A program made the translations under genes and the position numbers. From the NCBI GenBank assembly GCA_035524095.1, contig DATKPK010000254.1, positions 1 through 12,471 on the forward strand: 12,471 nucleotides of DNA. Direction: 5' to 3'. This document shows, in pieces, positions 7,091 to 12,471 of the stretch (positions are counted from its first letter, which is position 1; each line of letters begins with the position of its first letter). The DNA is from DATJUF01 sp035524095. Lineage in GTDB: Bacteria; Desulfobacterota; Binatia; Binatales; Binataceae. Under the pieces are notes generated by a model. It did no database searches, was not told the DNA's origin, and saw nothing but the letters and a program-made list of their open reading frames with translations.

Positions 7091-8336
7091 ACGAAACCTC
7101 CACCTCTACCTCATGGTTCACTAGCCCGGCAGGCCCGGCGGTGGCCACGCGGACGTAATTGCGACTATAACCTTCCAGCCGTCCGTCATCTTGTTTTTCT
7201 AATAATACTTTCAGGCGCTTCCCCGCCGCCGCAGCAGCAAAGCGCCGCTTCTTGATCTCGCCCAATTCGCGCAACGCCGCAGCCCGCCGCTTGATCACGG
7301 CTGGCGGAACGCGATCGGCGAACTTCGCTGCAGTGGTACCCGCGCGAACCGAGTAAGGAAACACGTGCAGATAGGCTAGCGGCAGGCTCTCGATATAACT
7401 GAAGCCGCGCTCGAATTCTTCGTCACTCTCACCGGGAAAGCCCGCGATCACGTCGGTGCCGATCGCCGCGTCCGGCATCGCCACGATTATCCTCGTGACG
7501 CGCTCGCGATAATCTGCAGTGGTATAGCGCCGGCGCATCCGCGTCAGGATCCCATCGTCACCGGCTTGCAACGGCAGATGAAAATGAGGGCAGAACTTAG
7601 CGCTATCGGCGACGATCGAGATCAGGTCATCGCTAAGTTCCTCGGGATCAATAGAGCTCAGCCGGATTCGACCAATCGGCGAACGCTCCGCCAGCATTTC
7701 GAGCAGCGCTTCCAGCCGAATCGGCGGATCCATGTCGCAGCCGTAGCTGCCCAGATGGACCCCCGACAGGATCACTTCCTTGAAGCCGCGCGCATGCAAG
7801 CCGTCGATCGCGTCGATTACGCGGCGCGGCTCAACGCTGCGGGACCGTCCTCGCGAGAACGGCACGATACAGTAGGTGCAGAACTGATCGCAGCCCTCCT
7901 GCAGCTTGAGGAAAGCTCGCGTATGACCATCGAGCGCGACCGCGCCCAATTCGATTTCTGCGCGCTCCTTGCGCAGATTCGTCACCATCACGCGTTCCTC
8001 AATCGGACCCAGCGCCGCGCGTTCGAGATCGGCGGGTCGCCCCAGTCCGATTACGGCGTCGACTTCATGCGCTTTCGCCAGCACATCGGGACTCGCCTGT
8101 GCGAGGCAGCCGGTCATGATCACGCGGGCTTCAGGATTGAGCCGCCGGGCGCGCCGCGCCATGCGGAGGCTCTCGGTGTCGGCGCGGTCGGTGACGGTGC
8201 AGGTGTTCACGACGTAGACATCGGCGGGTTCGTTGAAGTCGCCGCGGACCATACCGAGCGCTGCCAGCCGCGACTCGATCATCGCGGAGTCATACTGATT
8301 CACCTTGCAGCCAAGAGTGGCGATCGCGAAACGCAT
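7029..8336 (-). CDS. mtaB: tRNA ms2t6A37 methylthiotransferase MtaB
   Basis: Radical-SAM methylthiotransferase of 435 residues that converts t6A to ms2t6A at position 37 of ANN-decoding tRNAs, using two [4Fe-4S] clusters. The N-terminal UPF0004 domain supplies C10 (GCKVNQYDS), C46 (NTCTVT) and C77 (TGCLAQ). The radical-SAM cluster motif CDQFCTYC gives C149, C153 and C156. The core LSGVHLGSYG, LSSIDPEE, FHLPLQAGDDGILTRMRR and GTDVIAGFPGE is typical. A TRAM-like C-terminal segment ends the protein. The GCKVNQYDS/TCTVT pair favours MtaB over MiaB and RimO, which have different signatures. Start is ATG at 8334-8336, with GAGG 9 nt upstream overlapping the end of mnmA. It begins 4 nt after the mnmA stop and overlaps rnc by 62 nt. 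Confidence 0.95.
   Translation of the reverse strand: MRFAIATLGCKVNQYDSAMIESRLAALGMVRGDFNEPADVYVVNTCTVTDRADTESLRMARRARRLNPEARVIMTGCLAQASPDVLAKAHEVDAVIGLGRPADLERAALGPIEERVMVTNLRKERAEIELGAVALDGHTRAFLKLQEGCDQFCTYCIVPFSRGRSRSVEPRRVIDAIDGLHARGFKEVILSGVHLGSYGCDMDPPIRLEALLEMLAERSPIGRIRLSSIDPEELSDDLISIVADSAKFCPHFHLPLQAGDDGILTRMRRRYTTADYRERVTRIIVAMPDAAIGTDVIAGFPGESDEEFERGFSYIESLPLAYLHVFPYSVRAGTTAAKFADRVPPAVIKRRAAALRELGEIKKRRFAAAAAGKRLKVLLEKQDDGRLEGYSRNYVRVATAGPAGLVNHEVEVEVSFVQGVAVSGQIIRTFNSPSA
7097..7101 (-). promoter_or_regulatory. Ribosome binding site of rnc inside mtaB
   Basis: GGAGG on the minus strand lies 6 nt before the TTG at 7090 and within the mtaB coding sequence. It fixes the rnc start and makes coupled translation of mtaB and rnc likely. 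Confidence 0.65.
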
Positions 8337-8340
8337 CCGT

Positions 8341-9450
8341 TTAGGCCTCGATCGCCCGCTCGATAAAGCCGCCGCCGAGCACTTCGTTGCCGCGATAGAA
8401 CACGCAGGCCTGTCCCGGCGTCACGGCCGGACCGCCTTCGACGAAGCGCACTTCAGCACGATCGTTACTGGTCAGGCGGAGCGTTGCCGGAATTCCCGGA
8501 TGACGATAGCGGATCTTCACTTCAATTGGTTCGTCATTTACCTGTACAGGGGCCTCATGACCTGCTCCGGTTAGGCTGACGCTGCGCGCGATCAGGCCTC
8601 GCGCCATGATTTCCGCACGACGTCCGACAACAATTTCGCGTGTCGCGGGCCGGATTTCGCGAACGTAGAGTGGCTCAGTGCTGGCAATCCCAAGCCCGCG
8701 CCGCTGGCCGACAGTGAAAAGGTGGATCCCTTGATGGTTGCCGAGCTGATGCCCCGCCTTATCGACGATCGGCCCTGGCCGAACTTGATCTGGCTTCGCC
8801 ATCTGCTCAACCAGGCGGCCGTAGTCGTTATCGGGGACGAAACAAATCTCCTGACTCTCCGGTTTCTCCGCATTGGCCAGGCCAAGTTCCCGCGCGCGCA
8901 TGCGGACCTCGGCCTTGGAAATCCGGCCGAGCGGAAATAGTGTCCGCGCAAGTTCGCGCTGAGTCAGCGTGAACAAAAAGTAGGACTGATCCTTGGATTC
9001 GTCAGTGGCACGCAGCAGCCGGTGCCGTCCACTTGAATCCTGTTCGATCCGGGCATAATGGCCGGTCGCGATCGTCTCGACGCCGAGCGCGCGCGCACGC
9101 TGCCAGAGCCGATCAAACTTGATCTCGCGATTACACATCACGCAGGGATTCGGCGTCCGCCCATGCAAATATTCGCTGACGAAGTTGCCGATAACGCGGC
9201 TACCGAACTCTTCACGCAAGTCGACGACATAGAAGGGAAAATTGAGGCGTTCCGCGACCCGCCGAGCGTCCTCAAAGTCCTCATGCGAGCAGCAGGTGCC
9301 CCGCCGCCGCACAACTCCAGGTGAGGCTGGAGCGTCGGGCGTGAGCCGCATCGCGATTCCGATAACGTCGTATCCCTGTTCGCGGAGGATCGCTGCAGCA
9401 ACCGAGCTGTCAACCCCACCCGACATCGCGACGATCACGCGCTTGCTCAT
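8341..9450 (-). CDS. mnmA: tRNA-specific 2-thiouridylase MnmA
   Basis: ATP-dependent sulfurtransferase of 369 residues that makes the 2-thio group of U34 in tRNA-Glu, -Gln and -Lys. The PP-loop SGGVDSS is at 10-16. The two active-site cysteines are C103 (NPCVMCN) and C203 (SQEICFVPD). A GTCCSHEDFEDARRVAE segment (51-67), common in non-enteric MnmA, and DESKDQSYFLF follow the family pattern. The C-terminal beta-barrel ends TPGQACVFYRGNEVLGGGFI. Start is ATG at 9448-9450, whose ATGA overlaps the stop of the cysteine desulfurase gene by 4 nt, so the two are translated together. That arrangement fits direct persulfide transfer from the upstream desulfurase. Its product also becomes a substrate of GltX, encoded in the same cluster. 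Confidence 0.97.
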   Translation of the reverse strand: MSKRVIVAMSGGVDSSVAAAILREQGYDVIGIAMRLTPDAPASPGVVRRRGTCCSHEDFEDARRVAERLNFPFYVVDLREEFGSRVIGNFVSEYLHGRTPNPCVMCNREIKFDRLWQRARALGVETIATGHYARIEQDSSGRHRLLRATDESKDQSYFLFTLTQRELARTLFPLGRISKAEVRMRARELGLANAEKPESQEICFVPDNDYGRLVEQMAKPDQVRPGPIVDKAGHQLGNHQGIHLFTVGQRRGLGIASTEPLYVREIRPATREIVVGRRAEIMARGLIARSVSLTGAGHEAPVQVNDEPIEVKIRYRHPGIPATLRLTSNDRAEVRFVEGGPAVTPGQACVFYRGNEVLGGGFIERAIEA

Positions 9451-10610
9451 GACACTGCGGCCTCGGAGTCGCCTGCGGCCGCCGCAACCCGCTCGTATAC
9501 GCGCGGGATGATCGATGCGGCGCGCGCGATATCATCGGCGGTGGTATTCCAGCCCAAGCTGATCCGCAAAGAACTACGCGCCTCAGCGGGCGTGCGGCCC
9601 ATCGCGAGCAGCACATGGGACGGCTCGACCGCACCGGCTGCACAAGCCGAACCCATCGAGACTTCGATTCCGTCAAGGTCGAGCGCGATCAACAGGCTTT
9701 CGCCGAGCACGTCCGGGAAGGTCAGGTTGAGCGTATGCGCCAGCCGTCCCGTGAGCGGCCCATTCAACGACAGCCGGCGAATCGCCACCGTGAGCCGCGC
9801 AAAAAGAAAAGAGGCTAACTCGGCAACCCGTGCCCGTTCGGCATCCAGACCTGTCATCACCTCTTCAGCTGCCGCGCCAAACCCGGCCGCTCCAATTAGA
9901 TTCGGCGTGCCCGCCCTTAGCCCACCTTCCTGCGGTCCGCCAAGCATGACCGGCTGGATGCGAGCGCCCGGTCTGACGTAGAGCGCGCCGCATCCGGGCG
10001 GTCCGCCAATCTTATGCGCGCTGAGCGTCATCAGGTCGCATCCGAGTTCCGCAGCGTCGAGCGGAATCCGCCCAAGCGCCTGCGCCGCGTCAAGGTGGGA
10101 AATGGCTCCGCTGCGCCCGATCGTCTCAGCAAGTCCGGCGACCCGCTGGATCGTCCCGACCTCGGCATTGGCGAGACCAATCGTGACTAAAGCGACATCA
10201 TCGGTCAGCGCGTCGCTGATCTGTTCAGGCGCAATCCGTCCGTCGCGATCCGGTATCAGCCGCTGAACGCTAAAACCAACCCCCTCGAGTTCCGCGACCG
10301 GTGCGAGCACTGACGAATGCTCAATCGCGGAGGTTATTATGCGGCGGCGTCTGCCGCTTGCTCGTGCGGCGCCAAAAATTGCCAGATTGTTAGCCTCGGT
10401 CCCTCCGCTCGTGAAAACGATGGTGCGCGCGGGTGCTCCGATAAGCGCGGCGACCCGCGCCCGGGCTTCCTCAAGGATTTTGCGCGCATACTGGCCGGAG
10501 CGATGGACCGACGCGGGATTCCCATGACACTCGTCGCTGACTCGCGTTATCGCGGCGACTGCCAGGCGCCGCATTGGCGCTCCAGCATTATGGTCAAGGT
10601 AAATCCGCAT
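9447..10610 (-). CDS. iscS: Cysteine desulfurase (IscS/NifS family), probable sulfur donor for MnmA
   Basis: PLP-dependent class V aminotransferase-fold enzyme that removes sulfur from L-cysteine as an enzyme-bound persulfide, leaving alanine. Numbered from the ATG at 10608-10610 (387 residues), it begins MRIYLDHNAGAP. TSGGTEANN is at 67-75, EHSSV at 97-101, and the PLP lysine is K200 in SAHKIGG. C323 in GSACAAGAVEPSHVL is the catalytic cysteine. The short loop around it marks a type I (IscS/NifS) enzyme rather than SufS. A GTG at 10629-10631 would add seven residues and is possible; neither start has a clear ribosome binding site, and I prefer the ATG because it gives the family's usual N-terminus. 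No iscR or iscU flanks it, and it overlaps mnmA by 4 nt. A YrvO-like role feeding MnmA is inferred; general Fe-S assembly is not excluded. Confidence 0.94.
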   Translation of the reverse strand: MRIYLDHNAGAPMRRLAVAAITRVSDECHGNPASVHRSGQYARKILEEARARVAALIGAPARTIVFTSGGTEANNLAIFGAARASGRRRRIITSAIEHSSVLAPVAELEGVGFSVQRLIPDRDGRIAPEQISDALTDDVALVTIGLANAEVGTIQRVAGLAETIGRSGAISHLDAAQALGRIPLDAAELGCDLMTLSAHKIGGPPGCGALYVRPGARIQPVMLGGPQEGGLRAGTPNLIGAAGFGAAAEEVMTGLDAERARVAELASFLFARLTVAIRRLSLNGPLTGRLAHTLNLTFPDVLGESLLIALDLDGIEVSMGSACAAGAVEPSHVLLAMGRTPAEARSSLRISLGWNTTADDIARAASIIPRVYERVAAAAGDSEAAVS

Positions 10611-10631
10611 CGTTGTTTTACTAGCCGCCAC

Positions 10632-10778
10632 TTAGGAATCTTAAGTTAGCCTACCCGTCCTGCCCGCAAAAGCGGCCACGATTAGGACAGGCTACCGTCC
10701 GAACAGCCGACCAGTGGAGACAGGCCGTGCGTGAGCGGCGCAACCTGTTACCAGGGTGGACGCCCTACGAAGCCGCTG
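10632..10778. other. Noncoding segment between cysE and the cysteine desulfurase gene
   Basis: About 150 nt without a plausible reading frame. It contains an imperfect long inverted repeat at 10648-10693, with a small CCGC/GCGG hairpin (10664-10675) in its loop. A second hairpin, CCUG-GUAA-CAGG in minus-strand RNA, lies at 10744-10755. A 5-bp dyad at 10630-10646 overlaps the GTG alternative start. No T-tract follows any stem. The segment probably holds the promoter or leader of the downstream operon, but no clear -35/-10 pair was found. Confidence 0.45.
10648..10693 (-). repeat. Imperfect inverted repeat in the desulfurase leader
   Basis: On the plus strand AGCCT (10648-10652) pairs with AGGCT (10689-10693), and GTCCT (10657-10661) pairs with AGGAC (10684-10688). 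A 4-nt ACCC bulge (10653-10656) sits on one side. The 22-nt apical part contains CCGC-AAAA-GCGG (10664-10675), a second short stem. As minus-strand RNA this would fold just upstream of the cysteine desulfurase start. The function is unknown. Confidence 0.4.
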
Positions 10779-11495
10779 TCAGGATTCTTTGACGATACCG
10801 TTGGCATGTGGATGGTCGCCCACGGGAAACTTATCTTCCAAGCAATCTTGTCTCTGCTCGATTTCGCCGAGCCGCGCCTGCAACTGATTGATCTTCTCGA
10901 CCAGCCCGCTCATCGCGCGTGCGACCGGATCGGGCAGTCGCGCGTGGTCGAGTTCCGCAACGTCGTGGCGCGCGCTCTCACCCTCGATCACCTTGCCCGG
11001 AATCCCAACGATAGTTGAATAAGGCGGTGCCGACGACACTACAACCGCTCCCGCACCGATACGGCTGCCACGACCGATCCGCACCGGGCCGATTACCGAC
11101 GCCCCGGCACTGACCATCACATGGTCCTCGAGCGTGGGATGACGCTTCTCCTTCTTGAGGCTGGTACCGCCGAGCGTTACGCCCTGATAGATGAGTACGT
11201 CGTCGCCGATCTCAGCCGTTTCGCCGATAACTACGCCCATGCCGTGATCGATAAACAGCCGCCGCCCGATCGTCGCGCCCGGGTGAATTTCGATTCCCGT
11301 AAGCCAGCGCCCGAGCTCGCTCCACAACCGGCCGGCGAGTTTCAGATCATGTCGCCAAAGCCAGTGAGCTCCGCGATGGAACCAAATCGCATGCAGGCCC
11401 GGATAGCACATGGCCACCTCGAGCGTGGTCCGCGCCGCCGGATCGTTGTGAAAGACGGCCTCTATGTCCTCACGAATCCTGCTGATAAAGCCCAT
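10779..11495 (-). CDS. cysE: Serine O-acetyltransferase
   Basis: Enzyme of 238 residues that acetylates L-serine with acetyl-CoA to O-acetylserine, the first committed step of cysteine synthesis. The short N-terminal helical part (MGFISRIREDIEAVFHNDPAAR...YPGLHAIWFHR) is the reduced form found in many bacteria. It is followed by a left-handed beta-helix of hexapeptide repeats (IHPGATIGRRLFIDHGMGVVIGE... in overlapping units to about residue 165). FIDHGMGVVIGE carries the catalytic Asp-His pair, and YQGVTLGGT and GIPGKV are characteristic. The C-terminal tail (LVEKINQLQARLGEIEQ) looks like a short coiled coil. Start is ATG at 11493-11495 with GAGGT 6 nt upstream. It lies 33 nt downstream of cimA. 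Upstream of a cysteine desulfurase, its likely role is to supply cysteine as sulfur source. Confidence 0.95.
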   Translation of the reverse strand: MGFISRIREDIEAVFHNDPAARTTLEVAMCYPGLHAIWFHRGAHWLWRHDLKLAGRLWSELGRWLTGIEIHPGATIGRRLFIDHGMGVVIGETAEIGDDVLIYQGVTLGGTSLKKEKRHPTLEDHVMVSAGASVIGPVRIGRGSRIGAGAVVVSSAPPYSTIVGIPGKVIEGESARHDVAELDHARLPDPVARAMSGLVEKINQLQARLGEIEQRQDCLEDKFPVGDHPHANGIVKES

Positions 11496-11528
11496 CGCGC
11501 TACCTCTAACCTCGCTACTCCGATGGCT

Positions 11529-12471
11529 CTAGGAGCGGGCCGCTATCACTCCGTTTCCTGCGGCAGTCCTGCGAGCCCTGGGGGTGCGCCCCGCACCGTT
11601 GGCCTCGGCCGGTGGACGCATACGCGGCTTGACATTGTCCTTGTGCAGCTTGAATTCGACCGAATCGACCAGCGCTTGCCAACTCGCCTCGACTACGTTA
11701 CTCGACAGCCCGACGGTCCCCCATCGCCGCTTGCCATCCGTCGATTCGATCAACACCCGCACGCGCGCTGCGGTTCCGGCGCCATTGTCGAGCACCCGCA
11801 CCTTATAGTCGGTGAGTTGCATGCTCGCCAGGCTCGGATAGTAAGGCACCAGTGCCCCGCGCAAGACCGCATCGAGCGCGTTCACGGGACCGTTGCCGAT
11901 CGCGGAATGGCGTGAGCGTTTGCCGTCAGGTCCGTCGATTACTACCACTGCTTCGCTAAACGGCGCCTGATCTTCATGCCACTTGTCGTCAAAGACGCGA
12001 AAGCTGACGAATTTGAAATGATCTTCCGCACGGCCCAGCGTCCGCAGCATCAGCAACTCGAATGAGGCATCTGCGCCGTCGAAAACATAACCCATCGCCT
12101 CAAGCCGCTTCAGCTCGTCGAGCAGGGCCGCCGTCTGCTCTTTGGTCAACTCGCTGTCGACGCCGAACTCGCGCGTCTTGTATAGGATGTTTGCGCGGCC
12201 GGAGAGCTCCGACAGCAGTACTCGCCGATCGTTGCCGACCGTCGCAGGGTCGACGTGCTCGTAGGTGTGGACGTTGCGTTGAATCCCCGAGACGTGCAGT
12301 CCCGCCTTATGGGCAAAGGCGCTGCGTCCGACGAAAGCCTGGCGTGGATTCGGCGTGATATTGGCCAACTCATAGACCAGCATTGAAGTTTCGCGCAGCG
12401 TTTTCAGCTTAGCCGGCGGCACGCAGTTGTAACCGAGCTTGAGTTGCAAGTTCCCGATAATCGAAATCAGG
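11529..12471 (-). CDS. cimA: (R)-citramalate synthase, C-terminal part (5' end outside window)
   Basis: The frame is open to the window edge and reads LISIIGNLQLKLGYNCVPP, internal family sequence, so the start lies beyond 12471. About 313 codons are seen, ending with TAG at 11529-11531. The HMGL-like barrel end includes FVGRSAFAHKAGLHVSGIQR and ATVGNDRRVLLSELSGRANI. A LeuA-type regulatory/dimerisation domain follows (EAVVVIDGPDG, the GNGPVNALDAVLR segment, LTDYKVRVLD, RWGTVGLSSNVVEASWQAL). The pattern matches the long citramalate synthase family (TIGR00977-like) better than 2-isopropylmalate synthase. The enzyme condenses pyruvate and acetyl-CoA to citramalate for threonine-independent isoleucine synthesis. 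The last 35 residues are a Pro/Ala/Arg-rich tail without visible domain. A TTG at 12449 is an internal Leu codon. Confidence 0.92.
   Translation of the reverse strand, partial: LISIIGNLQLKLGYNCVPPAKLKTLRETSMLVYELANITPNPRQAFVGRSAFAHKAGLHVSGIQRNVHTYEHVDPATVGNDRRVLLSELSGRANILYKTREFGVDSELTKEQTAALLDELKRLEAMGYVFDGADASFELLMLRTLGRAEDHFKFVSFRVFDDKWHEDQAPFSEAVVVIDGPDGKRSRHSAIGNGPVNALDAVLRGALVPYYPSLASMQLTDYKVRVLDNGAGTAARVRVLIESTDGKRRWGTVGLSSNVVEASWQALVDSVEFKLHKDNVKPRMRPPAEANGAGRTPRARRTAAGNGVIAARS

Noticed and set aside
7566..8366. Plus-strand open frame of 266 codons opposite mtaB
   Set aside because: Coding shadow of mtaB; no recognisable motif and no clear start signal.
10753..10764. AGGGTGGACGCC, reminiscent of the T-box core AGGGTGGNACC
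   Set aside because: It is on the plus strand while all nearby genes are on the minus strand, the match is incomplete, and no specifier stem or terminator accompanies it.
11121..11915. Plus-strand open frame of 264 codons spanning cysE and the end of cimA
   Set aside because: It crosses two confirmed minus-strand genes and their spacer, and the translation is low-information Arg/Pro/Ala-rich sequence.
11529..12449. A complete gene starting at 12449
   Set aside because: The codon there is an internal Leu of citramalate synthase; the conserved sequence continues upstream to the window edge.

Overview
The window is a compact, all-housekeeping stretch of a bacterial chromosome with roughly 60% GC. 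Ten genes are recognisable on the minus strand (positions 730 to 12471). One convergent gene fragment lies on the plus strand (2 to 691). The proteins are bacterial and the gene order (cimA, cysE, cysteine desulfurase, mnmA, mtaB, rnc, era, der, guaA, gltX) recalls deltaproteobacterial-type genomes. An uncultivated Desulfobacterota- or Binatota-like lineage is a guess; the sequence alone does not settle the taxon. There are no tRNA or rRNA genes, insertion sequences, phage genes, CRISPR arrays or signs of recent transfer.

Layout, read in the direction of minus-strand transcription (high to low coordinates). The window opens inside a citramalate synthase gene (cimA), followed after 33 nt by serine O-acetyltransferase (cysE). 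About 150 to 170 nt of noncoding DNA with several small inverted repeats comes next. Then comes a tight run: cysteine desulfurase, mnmA (4-nt overlap), mtaB (4-nt gap) and rnc (62-nt overlap). After 106 nt come era and der, which share one base (TAGTG). After 99 nt come guaA and gltX (4-nt gap). gltX meets the convergent acyl-CoA dehydrogenase fragment across 38 nt that hold a symmetric hairpin.

Functionally the block divides into three parts. The first is amino-acid and sulfur supply: citramalate for isoleucine, O-acetylserine for cysteine, and sulfur released from cysteine by the desulfurase. The second is tRNA modification and charging: MnmA for 2-thiouridine at position 34, MtaB for ms2t6A at position 37, and GltX for tRNA-Glu. 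The third is ribosome assembly and RNA processing: RNase III, Era and Der. GMP synthase sits beside the GTPases. The desulfurase directly in front of mnmA, with no iscU or iscR, suggests a dedicated sulfur donor like Bacillus YrvO.

I found no convincing new biological system. The points most worth a second look are the structured noncoding segment before the desulfurase gene, an Ala where RNase III normally has a catalytic-site Asp, strong over-representation of the palindrome CGATCG (about 31 copies by eye), and the large share of GTG and TTG starts.
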